DNA from: Ipomoea triloba
Taxonomy: Eukaryota > Streptophyta > Magnoliopsida > Solanales > Convolvulaceae
Direction: 5' to 3'
NCBI RefSeq assembly: GCF_003576645.1
Contig: NC_044916.1
Coordinates: 32,301,443-32,365,442, forward strand
DNA length: 64,000 nucleotides
Positions 43,043 through 54,865 of the stretch are shown here, piece after piece. The notes beneath the pieces were generated by a model that ran no database searches, was not told the DNA's origin, and worked only from the letters and a program-made list of their open reading frames with translations. Position 1 is the stretch's first letter. The number at the start of each line of letters is the position of its first letter. Both the position numbers and the translations under genes were made by a program.

Positions 43043-43700
43043 TGTAGATGTAGAAGATTGAGATATATAAGGTCGTAGGTATATTGAGTATGTAGAAGCG
43101 CAAATTATATTGTGGACTATGATCATGGCTGATACTACAATTGTGTTGAATGGATAGTGCAGTTCTGTTAAAAAGATACTGCAGTTGTGTTGAAAGGAAA
43201 TTGCAGTTGCGCAGAACAGAGACCGTTCATCCGTTCAACACAACTGCAGTATCCTTTCAACACAACTGCACTATCCGTTCAACACAACTGCAGTATCAGT
43301 TCCGTTCAACACAACTGCAGTATCCTTTCAACACAACTGCACTATCCGTTCAACACTACAGTATCAGTTCAACACAACTGTAGTTCCAGATAGATGACAC
43401 GGCCTCTGTTCCGCGCAACTACAGTTCCCTTTCAACACAACTGCAGTATCCGTTCAATACAACTGCAGTATCAACCATGATCCATGGCCCACGGTATAAC
43501 GACTGATGTAGAAGTGCCATGCAACTATTCTGCAATTTTTTATACGTACGTGTACGTATGCTGTGAAATCGCGTGTGTAATAATATATTATTCCAGCAAA
43601 TAAAAACAATATATTCATCGCATGCAAAATAAATGACAATCGGTATTTCTCATTTATTATTTCACTCAAGTTTCACAGCATACATAGTACTGCCGTTTAC
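43043..43700 (-). pseudogene. Headless UGT promoter copy, right part
   Basis: Bases 43043-43098 and 43506-43700 match the UGT promoter (TATTGAGTATGTAGAAG, CTATTCTGCAATTTTTTATA, GTGTGTAATAATATATTATT, GTACTGCCGTTTACCAAACA). The element at 43099-43505 splits it. No coding region is attached. Confidence 0.7.
43099..43505. mobile_element. Non-autonomous Mutator-like element with internal minisatellite, copy 3
   Basis: ATGTAGAAG flanks both sides (43090-43098 and 43506-43514), a perfect 9-bp duplication inside a UGT promoter copy. The left end CGCAAATTATATTG and the right end (inward) CAGTCGTTATACCG equal the opposite ends of the copy at 30707, so it is inverted relative to it. The interior is a 24-bp-type array of GTTCAACACAACTGCAGTATC units. 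Confidence 0.88.
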
Positions 43701-43890
43701 CAAACAAGGTTAATTACTTGGTGAGACATTGCCACATTTAATCCAATTCTTTCAATTTTGTCATATTACATCCCTAACTTTAAACAAATTTCACTTTTAA
43801 TTATCGGTTATTGTGGCAATGCCACATTTAGTCTTATATTTTAATTTTGTCATATTACATCTATCATTATTATTATTATTAGAGTTATTG

Positions 43891-44389
43891 GAGTTAATAC
43901 CCGATTTGGTCCATCAACTATTAGGATTTCACCAGTCCAAACAGCCGTTTATTAGATGTTAAAATTGAGGATAGAAATGTAATTTCATTGGCTTGGCTTT
44001 CTGAGGTGTTCCTTTTCATCTCATTGTTGGCTTCGTTTATAGAACAAAGAAAGAGAAACCCTAAATCCTAAAAGCTAACCCCTAATCTCAAAATCTATAA
44101 ACTAAAAGCTGAGATGAAAAAACAATTGAGCTGAAAGCATTAAAAAAAAAAAAGAGAGGAAAGATGCTAGAGAAGTTGTGGGGGTGATGTTATGGTCGGA
44201 CCCCAGCCCGAATCCGGCCTCGACAAGCTTCGCAAAACCCTTTCTGTTCAAACAAGTTGGAAGTTGGGGAAGGATCGAGCAGCAAGTACCAAAGTTTGCA
44301 TAGTTGAGGATGCAATTTGACAATTTTGAAAGTCAATTACCAAAGTGGTGAAATCCTCATAATCGAGGGACCAAATCAGTAATTAACTC
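43891..44389. mobile_element. Small Mutator-like MITE
   Basis: GAGTTAATACCCGATTTGG at the left is mirrored by CCAAATCAGTAATTAACTC at the right; the next 20 bp (including TAGGATTTCACC/GGTGAAATCCTCA) also pair. The ends resemble those of the Pack-MULE at 34577. The target duplication is hidden in surrounding ATT repeats. No coding sequence. Confidence 0.65.
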
Positions 44390-45602
44390 ATTATTATTAT
44401 TATTATTATTAGGGAAAATGGTCAAATAGGCCCCTAAACTTTAGGCCAAAAGTCAATTAGACACATAAACTTTTAAAAGGTACAATTAAACCTTCAAACA
44501 TGTTATTTTTTATCAAATAAGTCAAATTTACCGGTCAAAAATGCTGAAAAACATCATCGATCACCTACCAAAAGGTCGCCTTTTCCGGCGACTCGCCGAA
44601 GAAAGCGACCAGATCAAAATAATATGAACCATTTATTTCAACAAACAATTGAACCAATATTTTTTTAATTCGTTTTATAGGCCTAACTTTATTGATCTCT
44701 TATTATATTAGTAGATTTACTACTAAAAACAATACGGACATAAGAATTCACTATAAAAATATTTATTTTATCATGGAAAGTGCAATAGACAAAATATATA
44801 TCATAATACTAAACAACATTATTGTAGCACAATATATACTTTAATATAGATTTATTACTTATCATAGAAAATATAATACTATTAACTTTAAATGTAATAC
44901 ATTTTTTGCAAAAATCAAAGTGTTATTTAATACAATTTCTTACATTCATTGTTTACTTTTTTATATTAAATTTTATTTAACTTTAAAGTTTATAAATTTT
45001 AGCGGACCCAACAAAGCCCGTGGCCCGGCCTTTGCTAGGCCCACCAAATTGGTGGGCTTTGGTGAGCACCACCCTGCTAGCCCACTTTAATATAGATTAG
45101 AGGTAACAGAACGCACGAGCTTGAGTATTAAGCATGTGTTTGACACTATGACCCACTCTTACTAAATATGATTTGTTTCATGAATTGTGACCCGTAAGAC
45201 AGTGTTAGATAAACTTTTATAGTTATTTATTTACACACATAATAAATTACTCTGTATATGAAATGGATATTGCTCCATAGTATATAAAAGAGAGAGATAA
45301 ATAATAAGTACCGTCAAATCAAGGGATTAAACAGTTCAGATTTACACAATAAAAATTCCTTAATGTTTTGCAAATAATAATGTACATTTTATTATTACAT
45401 AAAAATGCATTGTTTGTATGGAAGCCCTATTCACATCTCATCTCATCCATATATATTCTTTAAAAAAAAAGGGGGGGTAGAATTGGAAAATGAGGAATTT
45501 GGATGATTTTACGTTGGCAGGCCAGGTAGTAGAAGTAGAAAGCGGGAAGCGTACGTGAAAGTGAAGAGAGAGAGAGAGCGAGGCTTAGGTCACGTTGTGG
45601 TT
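44390..45602. other. Intergenic boundary between UGT cluster and single-copy genes
   Basis: GGGAAAATGGTCAAATAGGC near 44413 resembles a lone Mutator-type end. GGCCCACCAAATTGGTGGGC at 45039-45058 is a perfect short palindrome within repeat-like DNA. No gene is seen. Bases 45560-45602 are GA-rich and contain TCACGTTG, possibly promoter of the next gene. Confidence 0.45.
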
Positions 45603-45604
45603 GT

Positions 45605-45612
45605 TATATAAA
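45605..45612 (+). promoter_or_regulatory. TATA box of the 47 kb gene
   Basis: TATATAAA is followed about 30 bp later by CT-rich sequence that leads to a splice donor (CACTG|GTAAAC at 45690/45691). This fits a non-coding first exon from about 45640 to 45690. Confidence 0.55.
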
Positions 45613-47078
45613 CATAAACATAACGTCCACTTCTTCTTCCCTACTCTCTTTCTTTCTTGTCGCCGCCGACCCCAACTCTCTCACTCACTGGTAAACCTCT
45701 AAATTTCTGCATGCTCTCTATCTCTCTCACCTTTCCACTTCTCCCTATCCCTACATCTTCTTCAATTCCCTGCTTTTCATCTCAATTCTCTGCTCCTTCC
45801 TTGATTTTGCTTTCGCTACTTTGCATGTGGGTTTTGGGAACTGTGCTTCCCCCTATCATGTATGCTCTATCACCATTTTAATTTGTTTATTTCACTACTT
45901 CTTTAGCTCAAATGGTGGCTTGGTTTGGGTGCTTGCTTGCCAAAAATGCGACAACTGAATTTCACTTGCTAGCTTGGATATTTCTAGTGGTGTGAAGTTT
46001 CAAGGTTTTGAACTGCTGTTTGTGGTTACTTTTCTGAGACTATGCATTAGGTGTTTTGTGTTTCGTATCCCGTAGTTTTAATGTAGTCTGTCGCATCATT
46101 GATTTTGTTTGTTTAAATTCGTACTCGTGCATTTTTGTGAAAATTCCATCTTAATTGTTTACTTAGTTGCTCCTTTAATTTGTTCTTTTATTCCCAATTT
46201 CAATTTCAATTGGTGAATATATGCTGTAAGGGATTCTCATCTCATTGTCGTCTTACTGATACTGTTATTGGCTTCATTATATTGCCTACTACCCAAAAAA
46301 TTAAAATAGTCCCTAGCTAGAATTTTGATACAAGAATCATTGGGACAATGATCGAAATGGCAGGATGATTTGATATTTATATCATAGAATCATGGAATTT
46401 TTATATGGCTAGAAAATTTTTAGATCCTCAGCACGGAAGAGGATCCTATTAGGCCCCATTTTTTGCTGGATACACATGGTACATTCTGTCAAGCTAAGGT
46501 GATATTTTCATGTTAAGTGATTTCCAGCAGTGGCCATACATTAGATTGAACTGCCACCGGAGACTGCCTGGAAAAATCCCAAGTTACTGAAATTTTTGTC
46601 TGATAATATAATGATCATGTCTTAGAATGTTACTGACCACTTTAATGTTTTTTTTGTCCCAATTGTTTGATTTTTTAAAGCTTGTTCTTTACTCTCTCTC
46701 TCTTTCTCTCTCTTTGTGTTTTAGAAGTGTCTGTTTGCCATGTTTTTGCATTTTCACCAGCTTCCCCTCGGAGAAATTGTTTCATGTTCTCTTTCATTTC
46801 CTTCCATGTTACAGATTATATATGACAAACTGTCCCAGTGATATGTCATCCATTCAAATAAGTTGCTGGAGAACTTAATTCCCGCTGCTATATCAAGCTA
46901 AGGAAGCAATAGTTGGTCTTGGGTACATTTGTGGCATTGCTTCAGTTCCTACTTCCCATAAAGACTGATACTAAAGCAAATTCTGTTTGAAATTGCTGCT
47001 TATGGTGTGGTGTACCTTCTGATTATGAAAGGAATGCTTTGAACTGAATAAAGAAACTTCAACAGAAGAATCTCCCGT

Positions 47079-50000
47079 ATGGAAGGTAAATTTGATAAGC
47101 AAAATAAAGCTACAACATATGAAGACGGTATTCCTGTTGACGTGACAGGATTTACAAGAAGCAGTGTCCCTGGAATCCTTACGAAGGAGGATCCAGATGA
47201 GACAGAATACTCAAGCTCATTTGCCGACTCTACATCTGGTAATGATAATTTTTCTGGACCAAGTGATGCTGAAGTTGAGTCCCAATTCTGCAATGAAAGT
47301 GGCTTAGGGTCTTCATTTGATGGATTTGGAAGTTTGTTCCCTCTGAGGTATATATGGTTTTAAATATATAATAAATGTTTCTCTGCTCTCTCTCTCTCTG
47401 TCTGTCTCTATACCATTTTTCATGTAATTAGGAAAACTATCGAAACTATAAAAGCAACAAGATATAAAAAAGCCACCGAGATTTACATTGAAAACCCCAT
47501 ATGGGGAGGAGAAAACCATGGCCATGGGGGGAATAATTTTACAATGATGTGACTGACAGAGGAGAATGCAAGAGAAATTTCTGCCGCAGTATCTTCTGTA
47601 ATCCCATAAAGCCTAAGTATATATACATATATCAGCCCAGTCCACCCACTTTCACCACCAACTCATTACAATATTTTGTTTTGAAATATCCACTCTATCC
47701 CTGACATTTATAATATGATTGTTTATAAATTATTGCACTTTGTAGTTTGTAGGCAGTTTCTTTAGGTTCTTCAAGGTTTTTGTTTCTCTTCTCTTTTAAA
47801 TGGTTTAGAATTTAAAGCGATGATTAAAGCTTCCTACATTGACAAAATATTACTCTCTGATTGAAGATTGTTTGACTTCAACGTATCATTAAGCAGTGGA
47901 GCTAGAAATATTGTTATGTGATGTTACATATGTTACACCCTAGCTTCTTAATAATCTAGTTTTTATATACTAGGATATTTTCAACTTTTCAGACAAAGAA
48001 TTCTGCTTGACAATTTTCTTCTAATACAGTTCGATTATACCACCTTTTTTCTCCTGACAAATTCCATTTTTCAGGAAGAAAAAGTTGACCGGTCATTGGA
48101 GAAACTTTATAAGTCCTCTAATGTGGCGATGCAAGTGGATAGAAGTGAAACTAAAGGAGTTTAAATCACAGGTGACAAAATATGACAGAGAGATGGCTGC
48201 ATATGATCGGGAAAAACATCAGGTATTAGATCAAATGTTGCTACAAGATTCTGGATCAAAATCAATACCATACATTCATCAAAGCGAAAAGAAAAAGGCC
48301 ATGAAGAGGAGGAGGAAACGACAGAGAGCTGAAGGAATGGAAATATCGGCATATATGTCAAATCATAAGCTCTTCTCCTACTTTGGTATGATTTCTTTCT
48401 CTTTTACTTCTGCGGTCACACTGATCGATGTTTCTGGCCAGAGTAATTAAATTTTCTTTTAATATGTATTTATTACAGAAAATAAGAAATCAGATCCAGA
48501 TGGGAATTCTGCAGGCGATGAATTGAGTAATGTAGGTATGTATAGGTTTCATAGTCCTTGGTTCCTAAGTTCTTTCCTTATTTAAGTAAAATTGTGATAA
48601 AAAAAGATTCTTCCTTAGTTTATGCCTATTTTTTACCATCAATAGGCATTCTTTTACCAAGTTGTACACTTGATGTTCTATGCCTTCCAAATGAGATGAA
48701 ACATTGAATAATGTTCATCACATGTTCGATTTTGTATATATCATGTAAATCATGGATCTTGCAGAGCATAGAAAATTGTGGTATTCTTTACGCACTGTTT
48801 GCCACAGTCTATTGCTGAAACCGTACCTACTAAATTTACAGTTAGGGGCCATTCATATATCAAATTCTGTACTTGCTCCACTGAAGTCCCCCAAAAGCAC
48901 TCATTTTTTTTTTGTTAAAAACTTCCAAATTGTCAAAGCATTAGTGTTTTTCCTGCAGAACTTATAAGTTGCCTATACATTTAGATGAAGATCCTACTTC
49001 TTGCACACATATCCATGCCTCTCCCATTTGCCTTTTATAATACTGTTATCCAATAATTGAGAGTGCATCATAGGTTTGTATTATGTTAGAGTGGATCGTC
49101 ATCTTCTGCTTTGTCTGAGGAGGATTGTCTTTTAGATGTGTTCATTTTGTGTTCCTCAACTGTTCACTGGAGAGAAATTTTATGGAGTATTTATTTATTG
49201 ATATTCATTTGCTGCTCCCTCAGTTTGCTTTCTTTTTGTAACAGTATTGGTTGAACAGAATACCAGCACCCATGACGAGTTGGTTAGTGATGATTTTTCA
49301 ATTCTCAAACACAGTGATGATTTACCAGAGCAGATCCTTCGGAAAATTGAACTGCTACATACAAGGGTTCACAGGCTGAATGCTCAACTTGATACAGTGA
49401 TGGCCAAAAATGCATTGAAGTTCTCTTCCTCTGAGAATCTGAGCAACCTGGGATTTTATGAGGCACAGGACAGCTCTGTTCGTAACCCCACATTCTCTGC
49501 TTGCAATGGGGAGACAGTGTCGGTTGGATGTTTATACACGTCTACTCAACATATAGGTGTCAATGATTTTGGAGATTCCATCATGCATGATGGTGCAATT
49601 TCAAGCTTTGGGGTGGCTAATCCTCCGGACATAAGTGAAAGTAGCACAGGATTTCTTTCGTTTGTTGATGCCACCCAGCATCAGGGACAGGTTGGAGATT
49701 CTGGTGAAAAAGTAAGATACTTGATTTTATTATCTATACAATTTGATAAAATTCATAAATTGAAAGAAGTCTATTTTTTATATGATAAATTAGAGATGAT
49801 GTGTCACCTGTCACCTCTTATGGTGGGGGGGGGGGGGGGGNNNNNNNNNNNNNNNNNNNNNNNNNNNNNNNNNNNNNNNNNNNNNNNNNNNNNNNNNNNN
49901 NNNNNNNNNNNNNNNNNNNNNNNNNNNNNNNNNNNNNNNNNNNNNNNNNNNNNNNNNNNNNNNNNNNNNNNNNNNNNNNNNNNNNNNNNNNNNNNNNNNN

Positions 50001-50996
50001 NNNNNNNNNNNNNNNNNNNNNNNNNNNNNNNNNNNNNNNNNNNNNNNNNNNNNNNNNNNNNNNNNNNNNNNNNNNNNNNNNNNNNNNNNNNNNNNNNNNN
50101 NNNNNNNNNNNNNNNNNNNNNNNNNNNNNNNNNNNNNNNNNNNNNNNNNNNNNNNNNNNNNNNNNNNNNNNNNNNNNNNNNNNNNNNNNNNNNNNNNNNN
50201 NNNNNNNNNNNNNNNNNNNNNNNNNNNNNNNNNNNNNNNNNNNNNNNNNNNNNNNNNNNNNNNNNNNNNNNNNNNNNNNNNNNNNNNNNNNNNNNNNNNN
50301 NNNNNNNNNNNNNNNNNNNNNNNNNNNNNNNNNNNNNNGGGGGGGGGGGGGGGGGGGGGGGACTAATTGCAATAACACAGGTAGAAAGCTGTCTCTTAAA
50401 CAAATAGACAATGGCCTGTTTAAATTTGTATGGGAGGGATGTTTGGGCAGTCTATCTTCAACTCTGAGGAGATATTCAGATGATACATTGACTATATCTA
50501 ATTGGCAATCCCGTGAAAGTTTGGGAGCAAGCTATAGCCCTCCCCCCATCTATGCTCTTAATTTCTTTGTTTACTACTGCATTGCATGTTTGGATGGATG
50601 AGTCAATTCTTACATTGAGTTGACCCGCCCTTCAATGAGTTAATAACTTGGGTTATTCTATATTTACAGATTGTGGATAACATCCTCGCACAAAATGAAG
50701 CAGCTGAAGTAGAAGAAGGGTGTCTTTTGAAGATGAATCATGACCAGTCCTTAGTGAAAAACCTAGGCACAGAGAAGAATATTGCAGACGAAAGCACTAA
50801 TCCGCCTGCAGTTCCTGTACCTCAACCAAATGCTTTGCTCAAAGCTGGTACATCCCATGAGCAGTCTACTTTGAGAGCATGCTTAACCTCCGAAATTCAT
50901 TTTCCATCTACTGCAAGTAAAAGAAAGCGAGGAGAGCGTAAAGCAGGTGGTGGTGGTTGGAATTGGCAAAAGCCTGGAGAACCTGACAGCCAGTAG
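47079..50996 (+). CDS. Conserved plant protein of unknown function, basic and coiled-coil
   Basis: Five coding exons: 47079-47347, 48075-48385, 48479-48535, 49245-49711, 50670-50996. All introns are GT-AG and phases agree. A non-coding first exon probably ends at 45690, and 46815-47078 is likely 5' UTR. The N-terminus is acidic/serine-rich (DETEYSSSFADSTSGNDNFSG). Exon 2 has a tryptophan-rich block (HWRNFISPLMWRCKWIEVKL) leading into a charged helix and a nuclear-localisation-like KKKAMKRRRKRQR. Exon 4 has a likely coiled coil (LPEQILRKIELLHTRVHRLN). Exon 5 ends in basic sequence (KRKRGERK) and GGGGWNWQ. This looks like a nuclear plant-specific family I have seen only as uncharacterised; no enzymatic domain. 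Intron 4 contains a 498-base gap, so an exon could be missing. Confidence 0.82.
49825..50361. other. N gap flanked by poly-G runs
   Basis: Sixteen G before and twenty-three G after 498 N (49841-50338). Long G runs at both gap edges are typical of low-quality read ends, not genomic sequence. The glycine- or proline-rich frames crossing it are artefacts. Confidence 0.9.
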
Positions 50997-52865
50997 GATT
51001 GTTTTCCGCTCGGTATTATCCATAAATTTGCAAGGTCAGACTTTTAGATGCCATTTTTTTTTAGAAAAAGGTGGAAACATACCTCTTACCATACCATACC
51101 ATACCATACCATGTCCTTCCCATGCAAGATTCAAAATAAGAAACTTAGTTATACCGAGCATTTTCCCATGGCATTTGAACAATTCTTCTGCACTCATGTG
51201 AGCCACAGACATACACTAGAGTAAGGTGTAAGAAGTGCCTGCAGTTGTCAGTCTCTTTTCTCTACTCTACTCTTTGTTAGCGGAACATTAACATATGGAT
51301 TTTTCTAGGTTAAAGTTTGTAGCTCTGAGGCTGGTGTTTGATCTCAGCTTCCATAAAAACAAGAATTTTCTTGTGTTGTATGTTAAAAATTAAATTATCA
51401 GCAATATACAAATTTATTTTTCTTCTATTATATGTCTCATGAATATACACAACACAAGAATCTGTACAGTATGACATAGATCTTGGATGTAGTGGTCCAG
51501 AGCTTAATGGCCTAGCTAAATGACCTGACAATACATGCATGGTTATTTCACTTATTTGAGTCATTCTATATATATATATATATATATATTAGTTTGGGTG
51601 TGATGCTATGCTGATCCCTTAGCCAACATCTGTGATCTGTAATGATAGTCTGTATTATAATATCTGCAGCAGCCAGCTTTAGTGTTCATTCCCCTTAAAC
51701 AAGCAGGGATTATATCATTATGTCATCCATTTGCAAGTTGATTTTCTAGCTATAGTATAAACACCACCCTCACTTATTTTCTGGATACTTCCATCTTTTC
51801 TGTATAAAGTATTTCTAGTTTAAGCATAAATTTATATATGGAAACATCTTGGCATAAGATTATATATGTTTGGGGTCTTTAAAGTGAGCGTGGAGTAGGG
51901 CCAACTAGCTGTTTTTGTTTGTGTTTTTCTTTTCTTTTCTTTTTTTTTTGTTTTTGTTTTTTTTTTAAATTTTAAAGCAGCAGAGTTACTTTGGACACTC
52001 ATGCTTGCCAAAGCAAAAGGGAGAGAATATTGTAGTTTTTAAACAAATGAGGGAAAAGAATGCATTGCCAACTCTAGTTGAAGCCATAAGGTAGACTTGA
52101 TCCCATGAGCTTTCTTATTCTTCATCTTCTTCTTCTCTGATCATTTTCTGGTTCTCTTTTATATGGTCAACATATCTGTTCATGCAAGATCCAAATCAGA
52201 CAACACCAGCAAGGTAAACATCTCTAGCTTGATCTTCACCTGTTACTGCAACCCCTTCTCTCACACTAGGTTTACAAACACCACCCAAGCTTTTTTAAAC
52301 AATAAAGTTTAGTGTTTTGATTCTATAAGATTATTAGTCCTTATCAGTGTTTTTTTTTTTTGTTTTAGTTTTTTTTTTTTAGCATTAACCACTTTATTTT
52401 AAATTCATTAAAATTTGTAATTTGTAGAATAGACCCTTGTCCAAGTGGTCAAGTACATATGAACATGAATGGTCGTTGGTCTTTTAATTAATTAAGATGT
52501 GAGACTTGTTCTAGTCTTGAATTGGGGTTGCCTAAGACCACTGACTGATTCTAACACACTTCAATTCCTCTAATTGACCATGTCTGTTGTTTTGGATGAC
52601 TTCAACTTGACTAAGTCATGGTTCCTCATTATTCAACATATATTTCTGTCAAAATCATATATCTATCTATATCACTCTAATCTTATTTCAAATATTAATG
52701 TATGTTTCTTAAATAAAAATTATAACGTATAAAATTGACATACCGAGAGTCATAGAAAGAATTGAATATAAAAAGAAATAGAATAGAAATGTTATATCAT
52801 TCCTTATGAAGCGAGAATAGCTATCATGGAATTTTAAAAATGAACCAATGTGTGGAATAGATTTA
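50997..52865. other. Intergenic region downstream of the 47 kb gene
   Basis: 3' UTR of the preceding gene, then AT-rich DNA with ATACC repeats near 51088-51110 and an (AT)n run near 51570-51590. From about 51970 to 52213 the sequence looks like a 5' UTR and first exon (see next entry). No complete gene is seen. Confidence 0.45.
52182..52213 (+). other. Possible orphan first coding exon
   Basis: CT-rich leader-like sequence precedes ATG CAA GAT CCA AAT CAG, reading MQDPNQTTPA(R), then a good donor AG|GTAAACATC. Some plant Dof transcription factors begin MQDP and split early, so this could be the start of such a gene. No Dof zinc finger is found downstream in the window, where a Harbinger-like insertion and a gap lie. 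Weak call. Confidence 0.25.
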
Positions 52866-53684
52866 GGTGGGTGCATTCAATCCTGACTTTCTTAGACTTA
52901 TAAAAATTTTTAAGAACTTTAGAAGTTTAGAGGTATTCCATTATTCAAATTTTTAGAGAGTTTTCAAAAGTCATGTGGTATTCAATCAAGATTTTAAATA
53001 GTTTTTAAAAGTCATGAGGTATTCAAAAAGTTATGAACTTTTATATATATCATTTTAGGACTTTTGTAGGGTTTTGCTTCTCAAATATAAATAGTTGAAA
53101 TATCCAACCCTTAATCCCAAGATTTCAAAATTTTTCTTTCTATCAACTCTGAATATTTTTTCTCTCTATTTAAACTCTATTTTTTTCTCTTATACCTAAA
53201 TTCAATAAATTATTTTTTATGTTCATCATCCTAACCAATTTTTTCTCTTCCCTAAACTTTACAATCTTCATCTAAAAATTCTACATATTTTTTTCTTCAT
53301 TATTGCTCGTATATTTTGATTTTTATTTTTTCTACAAACTTTTTATCCTTAACTTCCAAACTTTCTTTGCAAATTTTTCTTTCTCACTTCTAAACTTTCT
53401 CTATGAACTTTTTCTGCCTAAATACATGAACAAAACAAAATTTTCATTTATCATCGTCAAATTTTACTATATGTTTTATAATATTCATATAAATACCATA
53501 TATTTTTAGTTTTATTCTCTTTGGGTTTATATTCGTAATATAATTTTCTTTCCTTTTTTTAACAACAAGGTGCTGTGAATATTGAACAAGGTGCTGTGAA
53601 TATTGAACTGTTGTTCGCATGCAGTTCCAAATTGCTATTGCAAATAATAGTTCTTTTGCTTGATGCCTAATAGTATATCTGGTA

Positions 53685-53757
<73 letters not shown>

Positions 53758-54169
53758 NNNNNNNNNNNNNNNNNNNNNNNNNNNNNNNNNNNNNNNNNNN
53801 NNNNNNNNNNNNNNNNNNNNNNNNNNNNNNNNNNNNNNNNNNNNNNNNNNNNNNNNNNNNNNNNNNNNNNNNNNNNNNNNNNNNNNNNNNNNNNNNNNNN
53901 NNNNNNNNNNNNNNNNNNNNNNNNNNNNNNNNNNNNNNNNNNNNNNNNNNNNNNNNNNNNNNNNNNNNNNNNNNNNNNNNNNNNNNNNNNNNNNNNNNNN
54001 NNNNNNNNNNNNNNNNNNNNNNNNNNNNNNNNNNNNNNNNNNNNNNNNNNNNNNNNNNNNNNNNNNNNNNNNNNNNNNNNNNNNNNNNNNNNNNNNNNNN
54101 NNNNNNNNNNNNNNNNNNNNNNNNNNNNNNNNNNNNNNNNNNNNNNNNNNNNNNNNNNNNNNNNNNNNN

Positions 54170-54235
<66 letters not shown>

Positions 54236-54657
54236 TATTAATGTTATATTTTTAATTTTTTTAATCTAGGAAATTACTAATTATATTTTTAAATATTTAT
54301 TTGAACAATTTTGTTACTATGGATAAAAATAATAACGTTGAAAATTTTGATGTGGGTGAAACTATATAATAAAAATAATTTTATGATATATTATAACATG
54401 TTTTATAAGAAAATTATAAATGATAAGAATCGAAATCATTGAAAGTTTGTAAAGATGTATTCAATTTTAGAATTTAAATGACTTTTGTAAACTTTTTTAA
54501 AATAAAAAAGTTAATAAAAGTTTATGAATTTCTTTTATATAATGTTACAAAGTTTACAAAAGTTTTGAACGACTGTATGAAGTCAATAAAAGTTTATTAA
54601 AATCTATCATTTTAAAAGTTTTTAAAGGTCTACAAAAGTCGTGATTGAATGGTGCCC
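52866..54657. mobile_element. PIF/Harbinger-like element, with internal N gap
   Basis: TTA flanks both sides (52863-52865 and 54658-54660), as in PIF/Harbinger insertions. The ends GG(T)GGGTGCATTCAATCCTGAC and, inward from the right, GGGCACCATTCAATCACGAC are imperfect inverted repeats followed by AAAGT- and TTTAAA-rich subterminal DNA. The interior is AT-rich and contains 53758-54169 N bounded by (TA)n. No transposase is visible, though the gap could hide sequence. Confidence 0.65.
53690..54228. other. (TA)n tract containing an N gap
   Basis: TA repeats run into 412 N (53758-54169) and continue afterwards. The gap is probably an uncrossed TA microsatellite, and its true length is unknown. 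Confidence 0.85.
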
Positions 54658-54865
54658 TTATTTCCTAGCCTAGAATACAATTTGATTTCACATTTGGTTT
54701 ATTCTCCGACCAAACCTTGTTTTTATTAATGTGACAGTATGATATTAATTAATTACTTTCACATTTTCATCACGTCTAGTGTAACGAGATGCGGTAGAGT
54801 TGAAGGTATGAAAATTAATTTAAGTTGTTACATATATATATAGGAAAGCTTGGTACCAAAGAGCA

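Noticed and set aside
43150..43393. Repetitive frames with RSTQLQYPF-type units
   Set aside because: They are translations of the minisatellite inside a Mutator-like element with a 9-bp target duplication.
49801..50601. Long glycine- or proline-edged frames across the N gap
   Set aside because: They exist only because N was translated as X between poly-G runs.
53660..54241. Frame encoding alternating Ile-Tyr
   Set aside because: Translation of a (TA)n tract and gap; no gene.
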